Shown: piece by piece, positions 7,605-17,360 of the stretch
Position numbering within the stretch: the stretch's first letter is position 1
Layout of the letters: every line of letters begins with the position of its first letter
Origin: Flavobacterium celericrescens
GTDB taxonomy: Bacteria; Bacteroidota; Bacteroidia; Flavobacteriales; Flavobacteriaceae
Reading direction: 5' to 3'
Length of the DNA: 59,432 nucleotides
Assembly (NCBI RefSeq): GCF_011392075.1
Contig: NZ_JAAJBV010000013.1
Span: forward strand, 1-59,432
Program-made: the position numbers and the translations under genes
The notes under the pieces: model-generated
Seen by the model: only the letters and a program-made list of their open reading frames with translations
What the model was told of the DNA's origin: nothing
The model's database searches: none

Positions 7605-10600
7605 ATGACACTTACACAATATATCGATAAGATAAATACGCTTTATAAAACAGGAAACGCCAGAGAACATTCGTATCGTGGGGATTTACAAAATCTTTTA
7701 ATGCATTTATTACCAGATGTTTTGGTAACCAATGAACCCGCTCGTGTTGACTGTGGTGCACCTGATTATGTGTTAACTCGCAAAGATGTTCCTATTGGTT
7801 ACATTGAAGCAAAAGATATTGGGGTAGATTTAGGTAGTAAAACGCTAAAAGAGCAATTCGACCGTTATAAATCGGGATTATCTAATTTGATTTTTACCGA
7901 TTATATGGATTTCCATTTTTATAAAGATGGCGAATTTATAACTAAAATTGCCATTGCTAAATTAACCACCCCGCCCAATGGGCACCCCTCCAAAGGAGGG
8001 GAAGTAAAAACTGAAATTGTTCCGATTACGGAAAACTTTGAGCAATTTACAAACCTTATTCAGAACTTTGCTGTTACTGTAAGTCAAACGATTAAGTCGC
8101 CTACAAAATTGGCACAAATGATGGCTGGTAAAGCCCGTTTGATGGCTGATGTAATTGAGAAATCATTAAACAATGACGACCTAGAAGGCAAACGTTCTCA
8201 AATAAAATCGCAAATGTTGGCATTTCAACAAATGCTGATTCACGATATTGATAACAAATCATTTTCGGACATTTATGCGCAAACTATTGCTTACGGAATG
8301 TTTGCAGCTCGTTATCACGACCCTACATTGCCTACTTTTTCAAGAGAAGAAGCTGCAACTTTGATTCCAAAAAGTAATCCTTTTTTACGCAAGTTGTTTC
8401 AAGATATTGCAGGCTATGATTTAGATAACCGTTTGGCTTGGATTGTAGATGAATTGGTAAACATTTTCTTGGCTTCTGATGTCGCCTTAATTATGAAAAA
8501 CTTTGGTAAAAGCACCAAGCAGGAAGACCCTGTAGTACACTTTTATGAAACGTTTTTGGGTGAATACAATCCTTCTTTGCGAAAAGCACGAGGCGTTTGG
8601 TACACGCCGCAACCTGTTGTAAACTTTATTGTACGTGCGGTAGATGATATTTTAAAAACGGAGTTCAATTTGCCACAGGGTTTAGCCGATACCAGTAAAA
8701 TAAAAATTAAGAAAAAAGCAGTTACAAAAGCAACAGCAGATAAACGCTCAAAATTAACCGAAGTAGAAACTGAACAGGAAGTACACAAAGTACAAATCTT
8801 AGACCCTGCAACAGGAACAGGAACATTTTTAGCCGAAGTAGTAAAACACATTTACAAAAAGTTTGAAGGACAACAAGGTATTTGGAGCAAGTATGTAGCC
8901 AATGATTTAATCCCACGATTAAATGGTTTTGAGTTGTTAATGGCAAGTTACGCCATGGCACATTTGAAAATGGACATGCTATTAACCGAAACAGGTTACA
9001 AACCAACCACCCCGCCCGATGGGCACCCCTCCAAAGGAGGGGAATCTCAGAGATTGAAAATATTTTTAACCAACTCATTAGAAGAAGCCCACCCTGATAC
9101 ACAAACCTTATTTAGCAGTTGGTTAAGCGATGAAGCCGACCAAGCCAATGCCATAAAGCGTGATGCGCCTGTTATGGTGGTGATGGGAAATCCGCCATAT
9201 AGCGGTGAAAGTGCTAATAAAGGAGAATGGATTATGAACCTCATGGAAGATTATAAAAAAGAGCCCGGAGGCAAAGAAAAATTAAAAGAACGAAATCCAA
9301 AATGGATAAATGATGACTATGTGAAGTTTATGCGTTTTGGGCAACATTTTATTGATAAAAACGGAAGTGGAATTTTAGCATTCATAAATCCTCATGGCTT
9401 TTTAGATAATCCAACATTTAGAGGAATGCGTTGGAATTTATTGAAAACGTATGATAAAATTTACACCATAGATTTACACGGGAACGGAAAGAAAAAAGAA
9501 ACTGCGCCTGATGGTTCAGTTGACCAAAATGTATTTGACATTATGCAAGGGGTTTCTATAAATCTATTTGTAAAAACAGGAAAGAAAAAAGAAAATGACT
9601 TGGCAGATGTTTTTCATTATGATTTATTTGGAAAAAGAGAATTGAAATATGATTTTATAAATAACAATAATCTAAAAAGTATTGCTTTTGAAACTGTAAA
9701 TTCTAGCTCACCAAATTATTTTTTCGTAAAAACTGATGAAGAAACATTGAATTTTTATCAGAAAGGGTTTTCTGTTAATGAATTTTTTAACAAAAATTCA
9801 TCTGGGATAGCAACAGCAAGGGATAGTTTTACAATTAAAAATTCAATCGAAGAAATAAAGGAAGTAATTAATGATTTCATTCTTTTGGATGATGAAATCG
9901 CAAGAGTAAAATATAATTTAAGAGAAGATGTTAGAGATTGGAAAGTTTCTCTAGCGAAAGAAGACGTTTTGAAAAATTATAAAGATGATTCTAAATATGT
10001 GAAAATTCTGTATAGACCATTTGATATAAAATACACATTCTATACAGGAAAATCAAAAGGATTTCATTGTATGCCAAGAGGAGAAATAATGAATAATTTT
10101 TTCAATAAAGATAATATTGGTTATATTTTCCCAAGGCAATGCAAAGGAGAGTCAGGTTTTAATCATGGTTTTATTTCAAAAAACATTATTGATGTAGCTT
10201 CAGGAGATGCTCATTCAGGTTCAGGTACAAATTTTTTTCCACTCTATCTCTACCCAGAAAAAACAACCCAACAAAGTTTATTAGATGAAGTCGTTCGCAC
10301 ACCTAATCTCAACATGGAAATTGTCAATCAAATGGCTGAGCAGTTGGGTATTCCGTTTGTAACTGAAAAAGACCTAACAAGTTTTGAAAACCTGTCAGGT
10401 CTGCCTAAAGATTTTGCACCCATTGACATTTTAGATTATATCTATGCCATATTACACAGTCCTAATTACAGAGAAAAATATAAAGAGTTTTTAAAAATAG
10501 ATTTTCCACGTGTACCCTATCCAAAAGACAGAGCAACGTTTTGGCAACTAGTAGAACTAGGTAGTGAGTTAAGACAAATTCATTTATTGGAAAGCGACGT

Positions 10601-10910
10601 TGTAGAAAAGTACATTACAAAATATCCTGAAGATGGCGATAATGTAGTGATGAAACCACGCTTTGAAAATTCCCCTCCTTTGGAGGGGAATTTAGGGCGT
10701 GTGTATATTAATGAGACGCAGTATTTCGCCAATGTTCCTGAAGTGGCTTGGAACTTTTACATTGGTGGTTACCAACCTGCTCAAAAATGGCTTAAAGACC
10801 GCAAAGACCGTGAATTAAGTACAGATGATATTTTCCATTATCAAAAGATAATTGTAGCGTTAACAGAAACGGATAGGATTATGAAACTTATTGATACAAT
10901 ACAATTGTAA
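7605..10910 (+). CDS. Single-chain restriction-modification enzyme (type ISP/IIG-like N6-adenine methylase-nuclease)
   Basis: This encodes an 1,101-residue protein. The N-terminal domain has a PD-(D/E)xK nuclease pattern: PD at 53-54 and E68-A-K70 in GYIEAK. A helical region follows, then an N6-adenine methyltransferase domain with motif I DPATGTGTF at 400-408 and motif IV NPPY at 529-532. The remainder (about 690-1095) resembles the type ISP C-terminal target-recognition region. No helicase motifs lie between nuclease and methylase, unlike LlaGI-type ISP enzymes, so a type IIG-like layout with both activities in one chain fits better. It is expected to methylate self DNA and cut unmodified DNA. 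No separate specificity, helicase or other defence gene is adjacent. Two short in-frame insertions (residues about 121-133 and 468-480) and a third at about 1022-1029 derive from a palindromic repeat. Confidence 0.85.
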   Translation: MTLTQYIDKINTLYKTGNAREHSYRGDLQNLLMHLLPDVLVTNEPARVDCGAPDYVLTRKDVPIGYIEAKDIGVDLGSKTLKEQFDRYKSGLSNLIFTDYMDFHFYKDGEFITKIAIAKLTTPPNGHPSKGGEVKTEIVPITENFEQFTNLIQNFAVTVSQTIKSPTKLAQMMAGKARLMADVIEKSLNNDDLEGKRSQIKSQMLAFQQMLIHDIDNKSFSDIYAQTIAYGMFAARYHDPTLPTFSREEAATLIPKSNPFLRKLFQDIAGYDLDNRLAWIVDELVNIFLASDVALIMKNFGKSTKQEDPVVHFYETFLGEYNPSLRKARGVWYTPQPVVNFIVRAVDDILKTEFNLPQGLADTSKIKIKKKAVTKATADKRSKLTEVETEQEVHKVQILDPATGTGTFLAEVVKHIYKKFEGQQGIWSKYVANDLIPRLNGFELLMASYAMAHLKMDMLLTETGYKPTTPPDGHPSKGGESQRLKIFLTNSLEEAHPDTQTLFSSWLSDEADQANAIKRDAPVMVVMGNPPYSGESANKGEWIMNLMEDYKKEPGGKEKLKERNPKWINDDYVKFMRFGQHFIDKNGSGILAFINPHGFLDNPTFRGMRWNLLKTYDKIYTIDLHGNGKKKETAPDGSVDQNVFDIMQGVSINLFVKTGKKKENDLADVFHYDLFGKRELKYDFINNNNLKSIAFETVNSSSPNYFFVKTDEETLNFYQKGFSVNEFFNKNSSGIATARDSFTIKNSIEEIKEVINDFILLDDEIARVKYNLREDVRDWKVSLAKEDVLKNYKDDSKYVKILYRPFDIKYTFYTGKSKGFHCMPRGEIMNNFFNKDNIGYIFPRQCKGESGFNHGFISKNIIDVASGDAHSGSGTNFFPLYLYPEKTTQQSLLDEVVRTPNLNMEIVNQMAEQLGIPFVTEKDLTSFENLSGLPKDFAPIDILDYIYAILHSPNYREKYKEFLKIDFPRVPYPKDRATFWQLVELGSELRQIHLLESDVVEKYITKYPEDGDNVVMKPRFENSPPLEGNLGRVYINETQYFANVPEVAWNFYIGGYQPAQKWLKDRKDRELSTDDIFHYQKIIVALTETDRIMKLIDTIQL
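7964..8003 (+). repeat. Palindromic short repeat, copy A, inside the restriction enzyme gene
   Basis: This 40-bp element contains two small hairpins, GCCC-AAT-GGGC and CCCCTCC-AAA-GGAGGGG. It matches copy B at 9005-9044 at 39 of 40 positions. It is read in frame as TTPPNGHPSKGGE within the nuclease-methylase protein. Confidence 0.88.
9005..9044 (+). repeat. Palindromic short repeat, copy B
   Basis: It is the same 40-bp element as copy A with one substitution, giving GCCC-GAT-GGGC and CCCCTCC-AAA-GGAGGGG. It is read in the same frame as TTPPDGHPSKGGE, between methylase motifs I and IV. Confidence 0.88.
10670..10690 (-). repeat. Palindromic short repeat, copy C (core only, inverted)
   Basis: TTCCCCTCC-TTT-GGAGGGGAA is a 9-bp perfect stem with a 3-nt loop. 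It is the reverse complement of the right-hand hairpin of copies A and B. The sequence after it (AGGGCGTGTG) is only loosely related to the rest of the element. It is read in frame as NSPPLEGN near the C-terminus. Confidence 0.75.
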
Positions 10911-10951
10911 AGTATCTATATTTAGTGAGGTACAAATCCAAAAGATAATGA

Positions 10952-10984
10952 TTAAAAAAAAGGTAGGTCGCGATGACCTACCTT
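10952..10984 (-). terminator. Terminator of the response regulator gene
   Basis: AAGGTAGGTC (10960-10969) and GACCTACCTT (10975-10984) form a 10-bp perfect stem with a 5-nt loop. On the minus strand it is followed by a run of T and sits directly after the stop codon at 10985. Confidence 0.88.
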
Positions 10985-11347
10985 CTATTTTGGTAAATGT
11001 TGTGCTATTTGTTCTTGCAAATCTTTAAAAGTAAATGGTTTCCTGATGTATGCTTTTACACCTAAACTTAAGCCATATTCTTCATCTTTTTGCTCCACCT
11101 TAGCTGTTAGAAGAATTACTGGAATGTGTGCATGAGATGAACTTTTATGCCGCTCCATAAATCCATAACCATCCAATTCTGGCATCATTACATCACAAAT
11201 AATGATATCGGGTTCAAATTCAATTACTTTTTGTAAACCGTGGATGCCATCTTGAGCTAAACAAATATGGTACCCTACATAAGATAGCATCTCTGCAATT
11301 GTTTCTCTTAAATTGACCTCATCGTCAATAATTAATACTTTTGTCAT
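10985..11347 (-). CDS. Single-domain response regulator (CheY-like receiver)
   Basis: This encodes a 120-residue protein consisting only of a receiver domain. The acidic pocket is D8-D9, the phosphoacceptor is D52 in IICDVMMP, and the switch residues are T81 and K103 (RKPF). There is no DNA-binding or other output domain. It lies 15 nt downstream of the six-PAS histidine kinase on the same strand and is very probably phosphorylated by it. With no output domain, it should act through protein contacts or pass the phosphate to another protein. Confidence 0.93.
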   Translation of the reverse strand: MTKVLIIDDEVNLRETIAEMLSYVGYHICLAQDGIHGLQKVIEFEPDIIICDVMMPELDGYGFMERHKSSSHAHIPVILLTAKVEQKDEEYGLSLGVKAYIRKPFTFKDLQEQIAQHLPK

Positions 11348-11362
11348 GATTTCTATTACTCT

Positions 11363-14300
11363 TTAATTATTCAAAGGAAACGTCAATGTAACTTTGGTAC
11401 CTTTTCCTAATTGGCTTTCTAATTTTACTTTTCCTGAATTTTTTTTGGTAAACATTTTAATGATATAAAGTCCTAAACCTGTACCTTGAATACCATTAGA
11501 ATTGCTAGCACGAAAGAAGGTATTGAATAATTTAGGTTGGTCTTCTTGAGGAATACCAATCCCGCTATCAATTACTTCAACAAACACTTTTTTATCTTGG
11601 GTAAATAAATTCAATTTTACATTACCACATCCTTCCGAGTATTTGAATGCATTATTCAATACATTGAATAAGGTATATTTAATTAGATTACTATCTGCAA
11701 AAATAATTGCATCATTCGTATCAAAAGTGATATCCACCTTTCTATTATCTTTTTGATGGTTAAAACTGGTTTCAATAACATCTAAACAAATTTCTTTTAA
11801 GTCGCAACTTACTGGATTGAAACTTGTTTTACCAGCATCATCTTTTGAAATTGTTAATACGGCATCCATCAATTCAACAATTCTGTCAATTTCTTGCGTA
11901 ATGGTATCTACTCTCTTTTCTACTAATGGCGCTTGAGCAAAATCGTTATTTTGTAAATACATTGTAATCAATTCTGCACTAGTTCTGATAGTTGTCATAG
12001 GTGTTCTAAACTCGTGTGAAATAGTAGATACCAAATTGGTTCTTAATTCGTTCAATTGACGCTCTTGAATCAAAGTATCTTCAATGATTTTCTCTGCTTT
12101 TTTACGTTGTGTAATGTCCCTTGTACTCGATTGAAAACCAACTGGAATGTCATTTTCAAATACTATTGCCGCATTGGTTTCAAACCAAGCATATTCGCCT
12201 TTACTATTCTTTAAACGTACTTGCTCTAAGAAAGGGCTTCTACTATTAATACTGCCTCCTATTCGTCTTTTGAATCGTTCTAAATCATCAGGATGCACGT
12301 ATGCTTCAGGAAGTTTACCTATTAAATCTTCGGGTTCATACCCTAATAAAGCATGAATTGAAGGCGAAACATATTTAAAAGTTGCATCTAAATTATGTAA
12401 ACAAACTAAGTCAATTGTATTATCCGCTAAAAGACGGTACCAGTTTTTGGCTTCGATAAGTTGTTGTGCTTTATTACGATTGTTTTCTTCAATTAATATT
12501 CGGTTTTCCTCTTCCATTCGTTTACGCTCAGAAATATCAAGAACTTGTGCTACATAATGTTGAATTTCACCTACGCTATTTTTTACTAAAGAAACCGATA
12601 AATGCACCCAAACAAGAGATTTATTTTTATGAATATACCTTTTTTCCATATTGAAACTAGGCATTTTTCCGCTTTCAATTTGCGATTTATAGTATAAATC
12701 TTCCTCTAAATCACCTTCATAAGTAATATCCAGAAAAGTAAGCTTACTAAATTCTTCTTTGGTATATCCCAAGATTTGAGACATACGATCATTAACCTCA
12801 ATCCAATATCCCTCTAAATTTACAATTGCCATCCCAAAAGAAGAATGATTAAAAGCTCCTTTAAATCTTTCTTCACTTTGCAATAGCTCATCTTTAAGTT
12901 GCCTTTCTTGCGTAATGTCTTGCATAGCACCAATCATACGAACAGCATTACCTTTACTGTCTCTAATAATGATTGCTTTATCGCTAACATAGGCATAATT
13001 GCCGTCTGCCTTTAAATAGCGGTATTCATAAGACCATCTTTGTTTTCCATCAGCTATTGCTATATCAATAGACTCTTCGTATTTTTCCTTATCCTCAATA
13101 TGTACTAAGTTTTCACAAAATTCACCAGGAATAATATTATTTTCAAATTGATAACCAAAAAGCGAAGCATAACTTTCTCCAACAAAAATTTCGTTTGTTA
13201 TCATATTCCAATCCCATAACGCATCTGATGTTGCTTCGCTGGCATATGTAAAACGCTCATTACTAACTCCTAAAGCATCTTCTGCTTTTTTTCTGGCGGT
13301 AATATCGTTAAATGTACAAATCACATATACTAATTCTCCCGCATCTCCAAAAACAGGAATGGCGTCAACTAATAACCATACCAAATCATTAGTAATTGGT
13401 CGGTGCACGCCCATAACAATATTATTGATAGGCACAAGCTTGCTTATTGCTTGAGGAACAGGATGTTCTTCAGGCTTAAATTCAGAACCGTCTTTATGTA
13501 TTACTCTCCAATGAGAATCAAAAGAAGTTTTACCAAGCATTTGATCCTCAGTCAAGCCAAGCATCTCGCAAGCCGATTTATTGTATTCTAAAAATTCAGA
13601 ATTGGGTCCTTGTACAATAATTCCAACAGCTGCATTTTGGATGACATTTGTAATTAATTGTCTACTTCTAAGAATTTCTTCGTTGATTTTTTTACTTTCA
13701 GTAATGTCAATTCCATAACCAGTCATCATATCAAACGAACCGTCCTCATTATATATAGGTATAAACTTTCTAGTATGAAAAAATTGTTCGCCATTTTGTG
13801 CAATAATAGTGTCCTCCCACTCAGAAACTTGTTTGCTTTCTAGAGCTTTTAAAAATTTCTCTCTTCTACTCTTAGCAAAAGTGTCATCTCTTCCTGTGTG
13901 TTTAGCATATTCAAAATCATCCTTACCTATAATAAATTTTCTCAATTCATCATTTTTAATTGCCGCTTGATTCAAATATAAATAGCGATGATTTTCATCC
14001 CAAACGCCTAAATCTATTGGAAGTCTATCCAATATTTTTCCGTAGAATTCTTTTTGATTTGTTACTTCTTCTTGTGCGTTAATAAAGGCTGTAACATCTC
14101 TACAATTTCCTATAAAAAAACACTCACCATCTTTAGCTATTAATTTAACATTTGAAGAATGCCAAACATAATGCCCTTTCTTGTGCTTGATTCTATAGGT
14201 AATTATCTCATTGCATTTTTCATTAGGCACTAACCTACTTAGAAAATTACCAACATATTCTTGGTCATCAGGATGCAAAAAATTTACCGTATTTTTTCCA

Positions 14301-14896
14301 ACACCTTCATCAATTGCATATCCCATTTCGGTAATCCAACTATCAGATAGTGAAAGAAAATTTCCTTCAAGACTAAGTTCAAATAATATTTCTTTAGAAT
14401 TCTCGGTAAATAAATCAAATTTATGTTGCTGATTAACAATGCTTTTTTGCAAACTCAAATTATTACAACAAGACATTATTAAAAATTGAATTTGTTTTAC
14501 ACCAAACTCAATTGTTTTGATTTGTGAAGTAGGTATTAATTTGAAATCACTATCAAGAAAACACAGTGTTCCTATTCTTTTTTTATCATTTTGATGAATT
14601 GGAAATCCAGCTAAAATTGCAAAGGATAAATCATTAGCTATTGAAAACGATAATTTTTCATTAATCGAATCCTTATGAATTCCTTTTTCAATAGAAGTAT
14701 GAAAAGATGGTATGGTATTAAAATCAATATTTCCTTTAGAAATACAAATAATAGAATTTTCAATATTAATATATAAATATGCATAAGCAATATCACATTG
14801 ATCCATTATATAGGTCAATACAACATCTATTGATTCTTCAAAACTTTTAATACTTTGGAAATCCCCAAGTAAATTGCTTCTCTGTATTCTATTCAT
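11363..14896 (-). CDS. Multi-PAS sensor histidine kinase, cytoplasmic
   Basis: This encodes a 1,177-residue protein with no signal peptide or membrane helix. An N-terminal GAF-like domain (about 1-155) is followed by six PAS/PAC units (about 160-275, 285-405, 410-535, 545-670, 672-795 and 815-935). A HisKA domain follows with phosphoacceptor H961 in SHEFRTP, then an ATPase domain with N-box NNAFKY, G1 box DSGIGIP and G2 box GTGLGLY. It should autophosphorylate in response to intracellular signals such as redox state, light or small ligands, and pass phosphate to the receiver encoded next to it. The actual ligands cannot be read from the sequence. Confidence 0.93.
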   Translation of the reverse strand: MNRIQRSNLLGDFQSIKSFEESIDVVLTYIMDQCDIAYAYLYINIENSIICISKGNIDFNTIPSFHTSIEKGIHKDSINEKLSFSIANDLSFAILAGFPIHQNDKKRIGTLCFLDSDFKLIPTSQIKTIEFGVKQIQFLIMSCCNNLSLQKSIVNQQHKFDLFTENSKEILFELSLEGNFLSLSDSWITEMGYAIDEGVGKNTVNFLHPDDQEYVGNFLSRLVPNEKCNEIITYRIKHKKGHYVWHSSNVKLIAKDGECFFIGNCRDVTAFINAQEEVTNQKEFYGKILDRLPIDLGVWDENHRYLYLNQAAIKNDELRKFIIGKDDFEYAKHTGRDDTFAKSRREKFLKALESKQVSEWEDTIIAQNGEQFFHTRKFIPIYNEDGSFDMMTGYGIDITESKKINEEILRSRQLITNVIQNAAVGIIVQGPNSEFLEYNKSACEMLGLTEDQMLGKTSFDSHWRVIHKDGSEFKPEEHPVPQAISKLVPINNIVMGVHRPITNDLVWLLVDAIPVFGDAGELVYVICTFNDITARKKAEDALGVSNERFTYASEATSDALWDWNMITNEIFVGESYASLFGYQFENNIIPGEFCENLVHIEDKEKYEESIDIAIADGKQRWSYEYRYLKADGNYAYVSDKAIIIRDSKGNAVRMIGAMQDITQERQLKDELLQSEERFKGAFNHSSFGMAIVNLEGYWIEVNDRMSQILGYTKEEFSKLTFLDITYEGDLEEDLYYKSQIESGKMPSFNMEKRYIHKNKSLVWVHLSVSLVKNSVGEIQHYVAQVLDISERKRMEEENRILIEENNRNKAQQLIEAKNWYRLLADNTIDLVCLHNLDATFKYVSPSIHALLGYEPEDLIGKLPEAYVHPDDLERFKRRIGGSINSRSPFLEQVRLKNSKGEYAWFETNAAIVFENDIPVGFQSSTRDITQRKKAEKIIEDTLIQERQLNELRTNLVSTISHEFRTPMTTIRTSAELITMYLQNNDFAQAPLVEKRVDTITQEIDRIVELMDAVLTISKDDAGKTSFNPVSCDLKEICLDVIETSFNHQKDNRKVDITFDTNDAIIFADSNLIKYTLFNVLNNAFKYSEGCGNVKLNLFTQDKKVFVEVIDSGIGIPQEDQPKLFNTFFRASNSNGIQGTGLGLYIIKMFTKKNSGKVKLESQLGKGTKVTLTFPLNN

Positions 14897-15234
14897 AGGG
14901 CTTATGATGCATAATTAATAATTATGTAATACAATAGAAAAAGCAGTTGGGGGATGGGCGCAAGTTAATACATATTTTTTCTATAATAAAAAACACGCTT
15001 CATTTTTGAGTATATTTTAATTATTTTGCAAAAAAACTGATTATTTTTTAAGTTTTTTAAATTATAAGTAAAATATTTTCAATCATAAGTCAAAAATAGA
15101 ACTAAAAAGTAATGATTTCACAAAACAATAACATCCTATTTAAAATATTGAAATCTGTTTCTAAACATTTAATTTAGGATTAGTAACATTTATCTGATTT
15201 CTACTACTTATCTTTACGCTATAACTTTTATATT
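14897..15234. other. Divergent intergenic region (338 bp)
   Basis: This AT-rich region lies between the minus-strand kinase and plus-strand peptidase genes. I see no gene or strong hairpin. TATCTTTA at about 15209-15216 is one base off the TAnnTTTG box and could serve the peptidase gene. Confidence 0.5.
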
Positions 15235-16851
15235 ATGAAAAAACTACTTTTAATTGGTTTAATTATCATTGGAACACAAGAAATTAATGCTCAAGAAACA
15301 ACTCGAAGAGACACATTACAAGGTGGATTACGATTTGAAAGAACTTGTTTTGATGTGTTGCGCTATAATTTAGATATTCAAGTATTGCCCAGAACTAAAA
15401 AAATTGAAGGACATAACGAAATCGTTTTTAAAGTAGTTGAAAACACCTCCACTATTCAAATTGATTTGTTTGAAAACATGAAAATAAATTCGATAGAATG
15501 GAATGATAAAAAGTTATCTTATAAAAGAGAATTTGATGCAATATTTATAAAATTTCCTTCCGAGTTGACTAAAGAAAGTACACAATCGATAAAGATATTT
15601 TATGAAGGAAATCCAAGAATAGCAAAAAATGCCCCATGGGATGGTGGATTTGTATTTTCTTCTGATGCAAAAAAACAACCATGGATAGGTGTTGCTGTGC
15701 AAGGTACAGGCTCAAGCCTATGGTATCCAGTAAAAGATACTCAAACAGATGAACCAGATAATGGAGCATCTGTAAAAGTTGCTGTTCCTGATGGATTAAT
15801 GAATGTTTCAAACGGGCGCTTTTTAGGCTCAGAAAAATTAGCAAACAACTTTACGCGTTGGGATTGGGAAGTTAAAAATCCGATTAATAATTATGACATT
15901 ACTATTAATATAGGTGACTATGTACACATTCACGACACACATAACGGGTTAGATTTAGATTATTATGTATTGCGTGAAAATGAAGAAAAAGCGCGCAAAC
16001 ACTTTGCAGATGATGTAAAACCTATGCTAGATTGTTTTCAATCTAAGTTTGGAAAATATCCTTTTTGGGAAGATGGTTATAAATTAGTAGAAACACCTTA
16101 TTTAGGTATGGAACATCAAAGCGCCGTTGCTTATGGAAATAAATATAAAAAAGGCTACATGGGTTTTGATATGTCTGGAACTGGTGTTGGAATGAAATTT
16201 GACTACATCACCATTCACGAAACTGGGCATGAATGGTTTGGTAACAGTATAACAAGTAAAGACATTGCAGATATGTGGATTCATGAAGGATTTACTACTT
16301 ATACTGAAACCGTATTCATAGAATGTACACAGGGCTATGAAGCTGCTATGAAATATATTAATGGTCAATCAAAAAACGTTAGAAATGACAAGCCAATTAT
16401 TGGACAATTTGGCGTAAATCGTGAAGGTTCAGGCGATATGTATTACAAAGGTTCACTCCTATTAAATACACTTCGACATGTGATTGATAATGATGATAAA
16501 TGGTGGGCCATTTTATTAAAATACTCAGAAACTTACAAAAAACAAATTATTGATACACCAACAGTAATTGCTTTTTTCAATAAAGAAACAGGTAAAGATT
16601 TATCTCCAATTTTTAATCAATATTTGAATTACACGGCTATTCCTCATTTAGAAATTAAAGGATATAAAAACCGCTTTCAATACCGTTGGAAAACCAATGT
16701 AACAGAATTTAACATGCCTGTTGATATTATTATTGGTGATAAAAAAATACGACTTGCACCTACTAATGAATGGAAAAAAGCTGGCGAAGTGATTAATAGT
16801 GTAAATGACATTAAAGTGTTAACAGATAAGTTCTATATCAAATTTAATTAA
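15235..16851 (+). CDS. M1-family zinc aminopeptidase, secreted
   Basis: This encodes a 538-residue protein. A signal peptide ends at about residue 20 (INAQ). The beta-sandwich N-domain is followed by the gluzincin domain: an exopeptidase-like motif G291-M-E-H, then HETGH (H328, E329, H332) and the third zinc ligand E351 in WIHEGF, with the expected 18-residue spacing. It removes N-terminal residues from peptides, probably in the periplasm or outside the cell. It is shorter than full-length M1 enzymes and lacks their long C-terminal helical domain, as is usual for this Bacteroidota group. It has no obvious operon partner. Confidence 0.92.
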   Translation: MKKLLLIGLIIIGTQEINAQETTRRDTLQGGLRFERTCFDVLRYNLDIQVLPRTKKIEGHNEIVFKVVENTSTIQIDLFENMKINSIEWNDKKLSYKREFDAIFIKFPSELTKESTQSIKIFYEGNPRIAKNAPWDGGFVFSSDAKKQPWIGVAVQGTGSSLWYPVKDTQTDEPDNGASVKVAVPDGLMNVSNGRFLGSEKLANNFTRWDWEVKNPINNYDITINIGDYVHIHDTHNGLDLDYYVLRENEEKARKHFADDVKPMLDCFQSKFGKYPFWEDGYKLVETPYLGMEHQSAVAYGNKYKKGYMGFDMSGTGVGMKFDYITIHETGHEWFGNSITSKDIADMWIHEGFTTYTETVFIECTQGYEAAMKYINGQSKNVRNDKPIIGQFGVNREGSGDMYYKGSLLLNTLRHVIDNDDKWWAILLKYSETYKKQIIDTPTVIAFFNKETGKDLSPIFNQYLNYTAIPHLEIKGYKNRFQYRWKTNVTEFNMPVDIIIGDKKIRLAPTNEWKKAGEVINSVNDIKVLTDKFYIKFN

Positions 16852-16924
16852 ATTTTAAGCAAAAAAACATTTTAATTATTTAATTATCACTAACTTAGTA
16901 GTGTATAATCAATATTTATTTATT

Positions 16925-17347
16925 ATGGCTACAATTAGAGAGTTAAATAAATGGGCTAATACACACACTTATTATCCTATTGATATTTTGAGAATTGGGT
17001 ATGGGATCTTTTTGTTTTTGAAAGGTGTTGAGTTTATTACTGAACATAGATATTTGCATGATATTCTAAGTATCATGGGGAATTTTGCTAGTGAAATGTT
17101 ATTAATTCATTATGTCGCATTAGCACATATGGTTGGAGGCGTAATGATAATTATTGGATTTCTTACACGATGGTCTATTGGCGCTCAAATGCCAATTATT
17201 TTATGTGCTTTTTTACTGAATTTTATAGACCAATTTAATTATTCCGAATTTATACAATCTAGTATTGCCATGGTTTTAGGCATTACTTTTTTATTATATG
17301 GCAGCGGAAAACATTCTGCAGATTATTATTTAAAAATGGAGCAATAA
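16925..17347 (+). CDS. DoxX-like integral membrane protein
   Basis: This encodes a 140-residue protein with four hydrophobic segments (roughly 20-38, 55-80, 85-105 and 108-127), matching the DoxX/SURF4-like four-helix fold. The frame can be extended upstream to a GTG at 16901, but the ATG at 16925 gives the usual family start (MATIRELNKW) and is preferred. DoxX-family proteins are linked to quinone or thiol redox roles in some bacteria, but the role of this one is unknown. It is transcribed alone and ends 14 nt before the convergent menE, with a terminator that overlaps menE. Confidence 0.8.
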   Translation: MATIRELNKWANTHTYYPIDILRIGYGIFLFLKGVEFITEHRYLHDILSIMGNFASEMLLIHYVALAHMVGGVMIIIGFLTRWSIGAQMPIILCAFLLNFIDQFNYSEFIQSSIAMVLGITFLLYGSGKHSADYYLKMEQ

Positions 17348-17360
17348 ATTGATTAACATA

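Noticed and set aside
7605..10910. BREX-type methylase (PglX) or a larger defence island
   Set aside because: No brx, pgl or other defence genes flank it; a nuclease domain is present, unlike PglX.
15514..16368. Minus-strand frames within the M1 peptidase gene
   Set aside because: They are shadows of a well-supported plus-strand gene and have no family features.
16901..16924. GTG start for the DoxX-like gene
   Set aside because: The ATG at 16925 gives the usual family N-terminus; the upstream residues (YNQYLFI) look like leader sequence.
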